NCBI GenBank assembly: GCA_036960485.1
Contig: JBALXS010000004.1
Span: 1 to 64,000, forward strand
Reading direction: 5' to 3'
Length of the DNA: 64,000 nt
DNA from: Rs1 sp036960485
GTDB taxonomy: Bacteria; Pseudomonadota; Gammaproteobacteria; Pseudomonadales; Balneatricaceae
The notes beneath the pieces were generated by a model. It was not told the origin of the DNA and did no database searches. It saw only the letters and a list, made by a program, of their open reading frames with translations. The position numbers were made by a program, and so were the translations under genes. This document shows, in pieces, positions 46,752 through 55,439 of the stretch (the first letter of the stretch is position 1; every line of letters begins with the position of its first letter).

Positions 46752-47819
46752 CTATCTTTTAGTGCGTGGTAAAAATGCATTGGCTTCCCAAAGGTCGTAC
46801 CCTTTGCGGAACGTGCTTAAGTCAGTCCATACTTTGTTGAAGAATGGATCAGCACTGGTTTTTTCAGCAACCACTTCTTCCCATTTGCTTTCAAAAGCTT
46901 GCAACATCGTGTCATTCCAATAGCGAATTTCAACGCCATTTTCTTTTGCTTTCGCCATCACTTCGAACTGCATTGACTCGCCTTCGGCAATTGCATTTGT
47001 CATTGAAGCTTTACAGGTTGTTTCGACAATCGCTTGCTGGCTTTTGGAGAATTTAGCCCAAGCATCTTTATTCACTAACAGCTCAAAAACGGTTGCTTGC
47101 TGATGCCAACCAGGGAAGTAGTTATACTTCATGATTTTATGAAAGCCTAAACGCTGATCGATAGCGGGTTGAGAAAACTCGCTCGCATCAATAGCACCTT
47201 TTTCAAGTGCGCCAAAAATTTCACCACCAGGTAGCTGAGAAGTAGACACTCCCAGTTTTTCCATCACTGAAGCACCTAGGCCGAAGAAACGCATGTTCAA
47301 ACCTTCCAAGTCTTCAGGCTTATTAATTTCTTTATTAAACCAACCTGATGTTTCAGGTGAAATAATGGCACAAGGTAAAACTTTTACATTGTAGCCAGCA
47401 GTATCGTACATTTCTTGATACAAACTCATACCATTTCCATAGTATAACCAAGCCATATACTCACCTGCTTCAGGTCCAAAAGGCACCGCTGAGAAAAGCG
47501 CTGCCGCTGGCATTTTACCCTGCCAATAACCGGCGGTTGCATATCCAGAATTAACCTTGCCAGATGATACCGCATCGAGAATTTCTTTAGCGCCAACCAG
47601 TTTTCCAGGCTCATAGATTTTCATGCGCATTTTTTTATCACTGATTAAAGATAATTGTTCGGATACCCATTTGATAGGCGTGCCAAGTGCTGGTAAATGC
47701 GAGCCAAAAGCGATAGGCGTTTTTAACAGCACTTTATCTGCCGCTTGTGCCGTACCTACCATGGAAATAGCTGTTGTTAGCAACACTGTAGAAAGTATTT
47801 TTTGGGAAGTATTTTTCAT
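46752..47819 (-). CDS. dctP: TRAP transporter substrate-binding protein (DctP type)
   Basis: A 355-residue periplasmic binding protein with a cleavable signal peptide (cut near GTAQA|AD). The DctP fold is shown by MRMKIYEPGKLVGAKEILDAVSSGKVNSGYA, LNMRFFGLGASVMEKLGV and FSQPAIDQRLGF. It captures the acid and passes it to DctQM. It belongs to the subgroup that includes 2-oxo/2-hydroxy-acid binders; lactate is the inferred ligand. A perfect 33-bp palindrome lies 48-80 bases upstream of its start. Confidence 0.92.
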   Translation of the reverse strand: MKNTSQKILSTVLLTTAISMVGTAQAADKVLLKTPIAFGSHLPALGTPIKWVSEQLSLISDKKMRMKIYEPGKLVGAKEILDAVSSGKVNSGYATAGYWQGKMPAAALFSAVPFGPEAGEYMAWLYYGNGMSLYQEMYDTAGYNVKVLPCAIISPETSGWFNKEINKPEDLEGLNMRFFGLGASVMEKLGVSTSQLPGGEIFGALEKGAIDASEFSQPAIDQRLGFHKIMKYNYFPGWHQQATVFELLVNKDAWAKFSKSQQAIVETTCKASMTNAIAEGESMQFEVMAKAKENGVEIRYWNDTMLQAFESKWEEVVAEKTSADPFFNKVWTDLSTFRKGYDLWEANAFLPRTKR

Positions 47820-47866
47820 AATTATCTTACTCAGTTAAGTTGTTTTATTTTTATTTCGTAGCTATA

Positions 47867-47899
47867 ATTTGGTAAATTGGTATTACCAATTTACCAAAT
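47867..47899. promoter_or_regulatory. Perfect 33-bp palindromic operator (PdhR/LldR type)
   Basis: Sixteen-base arms, ATTTGGTAAATTGGTA and its exact complement, surround a central T at 47883. The core AATTGGTATTACCAATT is the form of FadR-subfamily sites for E. coli PdhR (AATTGGT-N3-ACCAATT). It lies in the intergenic space between divergent dctP and the GntR-type gene, close to dctP, so the regulator encoded next door is the likely ligand. Confidence 0.8.
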
Positions 47900-48218
47900 C
47901 TGGAAAACACTTTAAAATTTATGGCGTAACTTTGTCAAGTGATTTTATGTAGATCGGTTAAAAAACACGCACATAAAATCGCATTAATACTCCATATTGA
48001 TACTGTACAAACCCGTTAAACTGTGAATTTTATTAGTTTTTTTACTGCTTTAAAGTCATCAAAATGAGAACAATAAATACGCATAAATTTGTTCAAATAA
48101 AATATCGACTAAAACCTCCTGAAGGCAACAGACAATAGGTTGATCAATCGGCTAATGTTATGATGATTTATAGAACAGCAAAGTAGCGCTAAAATTCGTG
48201 TTTTGGAGAGTTTCATAG

Positions 48219-48977
48219 ATGTATCAAAGAGTTAATCCACCTAAGATTTCCGACGTCATACTTGCACAACTAGAGGAGATGGTTTTAGAAGGTACATTGG
48301 AGCCAGGTCAAAAGCTGCCTTCGGAACGTGAGCTAGCGAAGCAGTTTAATGTGTCTCGCCCATCCTTGCGTGAAGCTATACAGAAGTTGGCCGTTAAGGG
48401 AGTATTAGTTAGCCGCCAAGGTGGAGGCACTTATGTTAGCCAAGAAATCGGCCGCGGCTTTTCTGATCCGCTTCTCGATTTACTGTCTTCCCATCCTGAA
48501 GCGCATTATGATTTATTAGAGTTTCGCCACGCTTTAGAAGGGCTTTGTGCCTATTACGCCGCTTTGCGTAGCACTCAAATTGATCAGCAAAATATCAAGG
48601 AAAAGTACTGCGCACTGCAAGCTTTTCACGAGCAAAAAGAGTTTGCAAAAGAGGTAACTGCAGATGTCGAGTTTCATCTAGCGATCGCAGAGTCGGCTCA
48701 CAACATGGTGTTGTTACACATGATGCGGGCACTTTTTGAATTATTAAAACAACATGTTAGCGATAACCTAAGTGATATTTACCCCAGGGAAACGATACGG
48801 GCAAATATTCACGATCAACATCGTATTTTAATGGAAGCTATTTTTGCAGGTGACCCTGAAGCTGCCCAATCAGCATCCCATGAACACATCGCTTTTGTTG
48901 AAGATGCTTTACTGGAACAAGGTAAAGAGCACTCACGGCAAAAACGATCATTGCGTCGCATCAAAGTCATAACATAA
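48219..48977 (+). CDS. GntR/FadR-family regulator, PdhR/LldR-like
   Basis: A 252-residue repressor. An N-terminal winged helix (about 8-75, GQKLPSERELAKQFNVSRPS and RRQGGGT-like SRQGGGTYV) precedes an FCD effector domain (about 95-220) with metal/ligand residues in FRHALEG, EFHLAI and QHRILMEAI. It resembles E. coli PdhR strongly (DPLLDLLSSHPEAHYDLLEFRHALEG in short stretches, and the Arg-rich tail), but its place among lactate genes suggests an LldR-like role sensing lactate or pyruvate. Dld follows after 67 bases on the same strand. Confidence 0.88.
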   Translation: MYQRVNPPKISDVILAQLEEMVLEGTLEPGQKLPSERELAKQFNVSRPSLREAIQKLAVKGVLVSRQGGGTYVSQEIGRGFSDPLLDLLSSHPEAHYDLLEFRHALEGLCAYYAALRSTQIDQQNIKEKYCALQAFHEQKEFAKEVTADVEFHLAIAESAHNMVLLHMMRALFELLKQHVSDNLSDIYPRETIRANIHDQHRILMEAIFAGDPEAAQSASHEHIAFVEDALLEQGKEHSRQKRSLRRIKVIT

Positions 48978-49044
48978 CCGCCAAAGAAACGGCTATATTT
49001 TATCTTGCCCTGATGCGCTGATTTGTCTACAAATAGGAAAATTT

Positions 49045-50754
49045 ATGCAGTCACAACAGACCATTAGCGCATTAAGAGATATCCTTGGTGCTAACAACGT
49101 GCTCACTCAAGCCGATGATACTCATCACTATCGACACGGCTTTCGCTCAGGTGGAGGTAATGCCTTAGCGGTTGTTTTCCCCAGTGATTTGATTGCTCTG
49201 TGGCAGGTATTAGAAATTTGTGTCAAAGCAGATGTGATTGCTATTATGCAGGCCGCAAACACTGGCTTAACTGAAGGGTCAACACCTTCGGGAAATGATT
49301 ATGATCGGCCTATCGTTATTATCCAAAGCCTTAAAATCAATCAGTATTTGCTGATTGATAAAGCACGACAAGTGATTAGTTTTCCAGGTACCACTTTATT
49401 TCAACTCGAAGATGCGCTGGCACCGCTAAATAAAGAACCACATTCTGTGATAGGCTCTTCATGCATCGGCGCCAGTGTGGTGGGTGGTATTGCCAATAAC
49501 TCAGGCGGCTCGTTAATTCAAAGAGGCCCAGCGTATACCGAGTTATCACTTTATGCACAGCTAAATCATGAAGGTAAACTCACCCTAGTCAACAACTTAG
49601 GTATCCACTTAGGCGAGACTCCTGTGCAAATACTCACTAACTTGCAACAGCATAATTTCTCTGAACAAGATATTATTCACAGTGACAAACAAGCCTCTGA
49701 TAAAGACTATCAAAACAGAGTACGCGACGTAGATGCACAGAGCCCCGCACGCTATAACGCCGACACAGACCGACTTTATGAAGCGAGTGGTTGCGCTGGA
49801 AAACTCGCCGTATTCGCCGTTAGATCCGATACTTTTGAGCAGGCAAAAAATACTAAAACTTTCTATATTGGGGTTAAAGATTCCGCATCTTTAACTACTT
49901 TACGTCGTGAAGTCTTACAAAATTTCAAAAACCTGCCAGTATCAGCCGAATACGTGCACGGTATTGCTTTTGACATCGGTCATAAATACGGCAAAGATGG
50001 CTTTTTAGCGATAAACGTACTCGGCACAGCAAGCATGCCTAAGCTATTTTCAATGAAAAACAAACTCACATCTTATCTCAACCGCAAGTCTTGGTTGCCT
50101 AATGACCTCCCTGACAAACTACTTTACTACGGCTGTCGCTTGCTACCTGAGCATTTACCTAAATCGATATTGGCGATGCGCACAGATTTTGATCATCACT
50201 TAATTATTAAAATGGCTGACGATGGTATTCCAGAATTAAATGATTACTTACGTACAGCTTTTAGTGATTCTCAACAAGGTCGTTATCTAGAGTGTAGTGC
50301 AAGTGAAGCAAAAAAAGCCATGTTACAACGCTTTGTTATCGCTGGAGCCGCTATGCGCTACCAACAAATTCACACAGATCAAGTCGAAGATATACTCGCT
50401 TTAGATGTAGCTTTAAAACGAAATCAACGTGATTGGGTTGAAAATCTCACACCCGATATTGCCGATAGCGTATTACAACCTGTTTATTATGGACATTTCT
50501 TTTGCCACGTATTTCACCGTGACTACATCCTCAAAAAAGGCCACAAACCGGCTACTGTTAAAGCTAAATTGTTAGAGTTACTTGAACAACAAGGTGCAAA
50601 ATACCCTGCAGAACACAACGTAGGACATTTATACCAAGCACCTCAAAGCCAGCAAGACTTCTATCGCCAGCTTGACCCTAGTAACAGTTTTAATGCTGGC
50701 GTTGGTCAAATGTCAAAAGATAAACACTATGGTTGCGGCTGTAACCGTTTGTAA
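49045..50754 (+). CDS. dld: Quinone-dependent D-lactate dehydrogenase
   Basis: A 569-residue membrane-associated FAD enzyme, close to the 571 of E. coli Dld. FAD-binding segments AANTGLTEGSTPSG and GSSCIGASVVGGIANNSGGSL are seen, and the C-terminal membrane-binding/cap part ends PSNSFNAGVGQMSKDKHYGC. It oxidises D-lactate to pyruvate and reduces the respiratory quinone. With the LldD-like gene and the TRAP transporter it completes use of both lactate isomers. Confidence 0.95.
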   Translation: MQSQQTISALRDILGANNVLTQADDTHHYRHGFRSGGGNALAVVFPSDLIALWQVLEICVKADVIAIMQAANTGLTEGSTPSGNDYDRPIVIIQSLKINQYLLIDKARQVISFPGTTLFQLEDALAPLNKEPHSVIGSSCIGASVVGGIANNSGGSLIQRGPAYTELSLYAQLNHEGKLTLVNNLGIHLGETPVQILTNLQQHNFSEQDIIHSDKQASDKDYQNRVRDVDAQSPARYNADTDRLYEASGCAGKLAVFAVRSDTFEQAKNTKTFYIGVKDSASLTTLRREVLQNFKNLPVSAEYVHGIAFDIGHKYGKDGFLAINVLGTASMPKLFSMKNKLTSYLNRKSWLPNDLPDKLLYYGCRLLPEHLPKSILAMRTDFDHHLIIKMADDGIPELNDYLRTAFSDSQQGRYLECSASEAKKAMLQRFVIAGAAMRYQQIHTDQVEDILALDVALKRNQRDWVENLTPDIADSVLQPVYYGHFFCHVFHRDYILKKGHKPATVKAKLLELLEQQGAKYPAEHNVGHLYQAPQSQQDFYRQLDPSNSFNAGVGQMSKDKHYGCGCNRL

Positions 50755-50889
50755 ATTACGTGCTCTTTTTATCTATCTGGCATATTTCATGTTGAAAAAG
50801 TCTTGTACTAAGTTTCTACTTTGGACTATCTTGTGCCATTACTAATATCAATAACAACGAAACTTGGCTATTTAATAAGGAGATTTTTG

Positions 50890-52092
50890 ATGAGTGATAT
50901 AGACTTTGGACCCATGCCAGATAAAGATGGTTATTTTGGTCCCTATGGCGGGCAAATTATTCCCCCGCAACTCAAGCAAGTTATGGATGATATCAATACT
51001 GCCTACCAAGAGATAAAAGAAACAGCTGAATTTAAAGATGAGCTAGAACTACTTTTTTCCACTTACGTTGGCCGCCCTAGCCCCATTTATCATGCTAAGC
51101 GCTTAAGTAATAAAATTGGCGGCGCACAAATCTATCTAAAACGTGAAGACCTCAATCACACCGGCGCTCATAAAATTAATCACTGCCTAGGTGAAGCCCT
51201 ACTCGCCAAGCATATGAACAAAACCAAAGTCATTGCTGAAACAGGCGCCGGCCAACACGGTGTTGCACTTGCCACAGCTTGTGCACTAGTCGGTATCCCT
51301 TGCGAAATACACATGGGCCAAGTCGATATTGAAAAAGAAGCGCCTAATGTGACTAAAATGAAGATTTTAGGCTGCACATTAGTCTCTGTCACCCGCGGCA
51401 CAGCTACTTTGAAAGATGCGGTAGACAGCGCTTTTGAAGAATATTTAAAAGATCCTATCAATACTATTTATGCAATTGGCTCGGTTGTTGGCCCTCATCC
51501 ATTTCCAAAAATGGTTCGCGATTTTCAAAGCGTTATTGGTCGCGAAGCACGCGCCCAGTTTTTAGAATCTAATGCTAAGTTACCTGATTTTATTACCGCA
51601 TGTGTCGGTGGTGGTTCTAACGCGATGGGGTTATTCACCGAGTTTTTAAATGACGCTGAGGTCGGTATTGTAGGTGTTGAACCTGCCGGTAAAGGTTTAG
51701 ATACTGACATGCACTCAGCCACGATGACCAAAGGTACACCAGGTACCATTCACGGTTTTAAATGCTATTTACTGCAAGATGAGCAAGGCGAACCATTACC
51801 TGTGCATTCAATTGCCTCAGGCTTAGATTATCCGGGAGTAGGCCCACAGCACTGCCTATTGAAAGATTTAGGGCGAGTAGATTATGAAACAGCTACAGAT
51901 GACGAGTGCCTAGACGCCTTCATGCAGCTTTCGCGGGTTGAAGGCATAATCCCTGCTCTTGAAAGCGCACATGCGGTTGCTTGGGCCATGAAGAAAGCGG
52001 CAACCTTATCTGCTGATAAAACGATTTTGGTTAACCTATCCGGCCGTGGTGATAAAGATGCCGACTATGTTAGTCAAAAGCTAGGATTGTAA
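50890..52092 (+). CDS. trpB: Stand-alone tryptophan synthase beta chain (divergent TrpB)
   Basis: A 400-residue PLP enzyme condensing indole and serine. The ATG at 50890 has AAGGAG nine bases upstream; the frame opens earlier at 50821. The PLP lysine is K95 in HTGAHKIN, the catalytic Glu is in IAETGAGQHG, and the phosphate loop is CVGGGSNAMG. Sequence departs from operon-type TrpB at several places (HKINHCLGEALLAKHM, GPHPFPKMV). No trpA or other trp gene is nearby, so it may salvage indole or serve another beta-replacement. A 12-base-pair hairpin follows. Confidence 0.88.
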   Translation: MSDIDFGPMPDKDGYFGPYGGQIIPPQLKQVMDDINTAYQEIKETAEFKDELELLFSTYVGRPSPIYHAKRLSNKIGGAQIYLKREDLNHTGAHKINHCLGEALLAKHMNKTKVIAETGAGQHGVALATACALVGIPCEIHMGQVDIEKEAPNVTKMKILGCTLVSVTRGTATLKDAVDSAFEEYLKDPINTIYAIGSVVGPHPFPKMVRDFQSVIGREARAQFLESNAKLPDFITACVGGGSNAMGLFTEFLNDAEVGIVGVEPAGKGLDTDMHSATMTKGTPGTIHGFKCYLLQDEQGEPLPVHSIASGLDYPGVGPQHCLLKDLGRVDYETATDDECLDAFMQLSRVEGIIPALESAHAVAWAMKKAATLSADKTILVNLSGRGDKDADYVSQKLGL

Positions 52093-52146
52093 GATCTAGC
52101 GTATGCCTTAAGTGCTGCTTTAAGCAAAAAGCTAGGTGATGAATTA

Positions 52147-52173
52147 GGAGTCTGTAAACTTTTTACAGACTCC
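52147..52173 (+). terminator. Strong hairpin after trpB
   Basis: GGAGTCTGTAAA and TTTACAGACTCC form a perfect 12-bp stem with a three-base loop, 55 bases after the trpB stop. Only a weak T-rich tail follows (CTCTTGCG...ATTTT), so termination is likely but not textbook. Confidence 0.5.
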
Positions 52174-52673
52174 CTCTTGCGTGAATATTTTGCGCAGCTT
52201 GGCATATACTGTTTTTCTGATAAGCTATTGGTCGTCAGGTTTAATCATTAATTTAACGCGAATAAGCATTGCTGAATCCTGCATTTCAATCCCCCTCTTG
52301 AGTCGTTGATCAAAACTTTATCCCCCCAAACGCTATTGTACGCAAGCACCCTAAGTTATGGCGCAGCTGAAAAGAGCGTACGGACACCTCTCAACGGTGT
52401 CTTTTACATCACCTATATCGACATATTCTTCTTTTCGAAAAGCATTATCGTGGATAAAAAAATGATGCAGGTACTAGCAACCAACGGCAAGCGAGTTTCA
52501 TTACCTCTTGCCTCTTTAGTAACTACTACTTTAAGCGTCACTCTCATGAAGACAGTGATGCTATACATTACGCAAAGCTGCTAGAGATCAGCAGATCTAA
52601 GACCATGAGAACAGCGGTGTATGTAAAACTGAGACACTGCATAACAGCCCCTCAATTTTAGTTTGCGGTGTTA
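52174..52673. other. Intergenic region between trpB and phnE
   Basis: About 500 bases between convergent units. A 92-codon frame at 52306-52584 starting at TTG has no family resemblance, no ribosome site and irregular composition, so I do not call it a gene. Nothing else is evident. Confidence 0.5.
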
Positions 52674-53471
52674 CTAAATAAGTCGTTTACGAATATTTAC
52701 AACGACTATTTCTGCTGCCACTACCACCGCAAAAATAGCTAATAGTGACATCGCCACTTGCTGCCATTCAAAGAGATTCATCGAATCATTAAGTACCACA
52801 CCGATACCTCCTGCACCTACTAGCCCTAACACTGCAGATTCACGCACATTGATATCCCAACGAAATAACACAATGCTGAAGAACGCTGGCTTCACTTGCG
52901 GCCAGTAACCTTTGAGCATTACAGCTCCCCAAGGAGCGCCTGTAGCACGTAGCGCTTCGACAGAACCCATGTTTATTTCTTCCAGTGCTTCCGCCAATAG
53001 TTTACCGACGAAGCCAACCGAACGAAATGCAATAGCCAATACTCCAGCCAGTACTCCAGGGCCAAAAATAGCGACAAATAACAGCGCCCAAACCAACGAG
53101 TTCACTGATCGAGAGGATACCAGAAAGAATCTAGCTAACCAGTGCGCCCAAGGAGAGGCAACTATGTTGGATGCATTCATTAACGCCAGCGGGATGGAGA
53201 AAATCAACGTGACCAAAGTACCTAAGGTAGCAATATTTATGGTTTCTATCATCGCCGCGTGGACAGAGATTGGATAAAAGGCAAAATCAATTGGCCACAT
53301 TCTATTGAACATATCCGCCATTTGTTCTGGCGCATCGTAGAAGAATTCTGGAATCACCTCTACCGTGCGAACCGATAGTACTAATGCAATAATGAAAAAC
53401 AAGTAAACACTGAATCTAGACAGCTTTTGTTTTAAAGTAAAACGCTGCCAGTGATGATCTATTTGTGACAT
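52674..53471 (-). CDS. phnE: Phosphonate-type ABC transporter permease (PhnE-like, second)
   Basis: A 265-residue inner-membrane permease with about six helices. The EAA loop is LLAEALEEINMGSVEALRATGA, which contacts the ATPase, and the end of the loop, LVGAGGIGVVLND, is typical. It overlaps the other PhnE-like gene by one base (TAATG). Two permeases probably form a heterodimer. Confidence 0.88.
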   Translation of the reverse strand: MSQIDHHWQRFTLKQKLSRFSVYLFFIIALVLSVRTVEVIPEFFYDAPEQMADMFNRMWPIDFAFYPISVHAAMIETINIATLGTLVTLIFSIPLALMNASNIVASPWAHWLARFFLVSSRSVNSLVWALLFVAIFGPGVLAGVLAIAFRSVGFVGKLLAEALEEINMGSVEALRATGAPWGAVMLKGYWPQVKPAFFSIVLFRWDINVRESAVLGLVGAGGIGVVLNDSMNLFEWQQVAMSLLAIFAVVVAAEIVVVNIRKRLI

Positions 53472-54268
53472 TAGAAGATCCTCCTCACGATGGTCGATAA
53501 AAACTCCCAGAACAAGATCAATGCAATGATAGTAATTAATATTGCCGCCACAAAATCATAATCAAAACGTTGGAAGGCAGAAAATAGCGTGCCGCCTAAT
53601 CCACCAGCACCAACGATACCTACCATAGTAGAGTTACGTAAGTTAGAGTCAAACTGGTAAGTGGCAAAGCCGATAAACCGAGAAAACACTTGCGGCATAA
53701 CTGAGAATACCACCACACTGACAAAACTAGCCCCCGTCGCTCGTATAGCCTCAACTTGTTTTAAAGAAATTTCTTCAATTGCTTCGGCAAAGAGTTTAGC
53801 AATAAATCCGATAGAGGCGATCACTAAAGTAAGAATCCCCGCTAGGGCACCAAAGCCAACACTTTTAACAAATAAAATCGCGATAATTACCGGATGAAAA
53901 GAGCGGCACAACGCAATAAAACCACGTACCGGGGTACTGACCCAGTTTGGCATAAAGTTGCGCGAGGCCAGTAAGCCAATAAATAAAGAGAGAAAAATGC
54001 CGACTACACTCGATATAACTGCTATTTCCAAGCTTTCAATTAATCCATCAAGCAATAATTCCCAGCGACTAAAATTAGGTGGAAACATCCGATCTAGTAA
54101 TTTATCAGCGTGGCCTAATCCTGCCACAAACCGATCCCAATCCAACCCCATCGCATTTACTGAGTACACTAGATAAATCGCGGCGATTAGCCACAAGACA
54201 TTGCTCCAGCCACTGCGCGGGAAAGGGTTATGTTTGGTCGTGCTAGCTTGCTTGTTTAATCCAGCCAT
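53471..54268 (-). CDS. phnE: Phosphonate-type ABC transporter permease (PhnE-like, first)
   Basis: A 265-residue permease with an N-terminal helix after a Lys/His-containing cytoplasmic tail. The EAA loop is LFAEAIEEISLKQVEAIRATGASF and the GIVGAGGLGGTLF segment follows. Its start overlaps the end of phnC by 13 bases, so phnC-phnE-phnE are translated from one message. It is paralogous to the next permease. Confidence 0.88.
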   Translation of the reverse strand: MAGLNKQASTTKHNPFPRSGWSNVLWLIAAIYLVYSVNAMGLDWDRFVAGLGHADKLLDRMFPPNFSRWELLLDGLIESLEIAVISSVVGIFLSLFIGLLASRNFMPNWVSTPVRGFIALCRSFHPVIIAILFVKSVGFGALAGILTLVIASIGFIAKLFAEAIEEISLKQVEAIRATGASFVSVVVFSVMPQVFSRFIGFATYQFDSNLRNSTMVGIVGAGGLGGTLFSAFQRFDYDFVAAILITIIALILFWEFLSTIVRRIF

Positions 54269-55023
54269 GACTCTCCCCCGTAAATTTTCTTCAAATGCTC
54301 ATCAGTTATTCCCTGTGGATCGCCATCGTAAACGATGTGACCGTCAGACATACCAATGATGCGCTTAGCATAGCGCTGTGCCAATTTAACATCGTGCATA
54401 TTCACTAGCGCCGGGATATTTTTTTCACTGGCGAATTTTTCTAACAGTTCCATGATTTCCACGGCCGTTTTAGGGTCCAATGACGAAGTAGGCTCATCAG
54501 CCAAAATAATACGCGGATCTTGCATTACTGCTCTAGCGATGCCAACGCGCTGTCTTTGCCCGCCTGATAAACTGTCGGCGCGCTTATTGGCATGCTCGAC
54601 TAAGCCCACCGCTTCTAACAATTCATAGGCATTGTTGATATCTTGTTGTGGATAGTTTCTCCGCCAAGCCTGCCAAGAAGACATATAACCTAAACGACCA
54701 CTGAGCACGTTTTCGATAACCGACAAGCGCTCCACTAAATTGTATTCTTGAAAAACCATCGCCACTTGACGGCGCAATTGGCGTAACTGCTTGCCGCTTG
54801 CTTGGCAGACATCTGCTTGATCAAAGATAATTTCCCCTGCGCTGGGATCAATTAATCGATTGATACAACGTAATAAGGTGCTTTTTCCGGTGCCTGAAGG
54901 ACCAATGATGGCGACTATTCCAGGACTATCGATGTTGAAACTCACTCCTTTTAAAATAGGATTTCCAACAACGTATTCTTTTTTCAGCCCTTTAACTTCA
55001 AGGAACTTTTGTGCAACTGTCAT
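54256..55023 (-). CDS. phnC: Phosphonate-type ABC transporter ATPase
   Basis: A 255-residue ATPase. Walker A is IIGPSGTGKST, the signature LSGGQRQRVGIARA and Walker B IILADEPTSSLDP, with the H-loop His in NMHD. The ATG at 55023 has AGGA nine bases upstream and begins MTVAQKFLEVKGLKKEY; an in-frame start 15 codons earlier is less likely. It energises the two PhnE-like permeases. The binding-protein gene phnD is 416 bases upstream on the same strand. Confidence 0.9.
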   Translation of the reverse strand: MTVAQKFLEVKGLKKEYVVGNPILKGVSFNIDSPGIVAIIGPSGTGKSTLLRCINRLIDPSAGEIIFDQADVCQASGKQLRQLRRQVAMVFQEYNLVERLSVIENVLSGRLGYMSSWQAWRRNYPQQDINNAYELLEAVGLVEHANKRADSLSGGQRQRVGIARAVMQDPRIILADEPTSSLDPKTAVEIMELLEKFASEKNIPALVNMHDVKLAQRYAKRIIGMSDGHIVYDGDPQGITDEHLKKIYGGESWLD

Positions 55024-55439
55024 ATATAAAATCCTGTGTTTAAAGGTCAACCTATGACCTACAGACAATTAACCTTTGCATCGTCTGATTTACTCTTTGC
55101 AGCCAAATACTGCACCAAAACATAATCAATAATCGTTTTGGACTTATTTGTCCGAAACACAACTATTAGGCTATTTTCGATCTAGAGATACAATATTTTG
55201 GTGTGATAGTATGGCTTAGTTGCACTAACCGATAATCGATAATATGAATATCGTCAGTGCGATTAACTTAGATAGCTTGGGACCTATCGAATTTAAATTT
55301 TATCAATGGCAGTAAATTTGTAGTGGCAATACTTCGTGCAAAATATTGAAGTATCTCCACTTTTTACCAATGATAAATGAGTAAACCCAACAGCCCCTAA
55401 CACGCATACTGCAGCGTTTTAAATATCGCTAAAATTTGT
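55024..55439. other. phnD-phnC spacer with regulatory motifs
   Basis: 416 bases without a gene. It contains a palindrome at 55136-55159 like that upstream of phnD, and on the minus strand a weak -24/-12-like element TGGTGCA-N4-TTGGC at 55102-55117. The gap suggests phnCEE has its own promoter apart from phnD. Confidence 0.5.
55136..55159. promoter_or_regulatory. Palindrome, candidate activator site 2
   Basis: GTTTTGGAC-TTATTT-GTCCGAAAC, eight of nine arm positions symmetric. It matches the site at 56653-56676 in 17 of 24 positions. It lies about 115-135 bases upstream of the phnC start. Confidence 0.5.

Noticed and set aside
52306..52584. 92-codon open frame downstream of trpB
   Set aside because: TTG start without ribosome site, no recognisable domain, lies in a convergent spacer.
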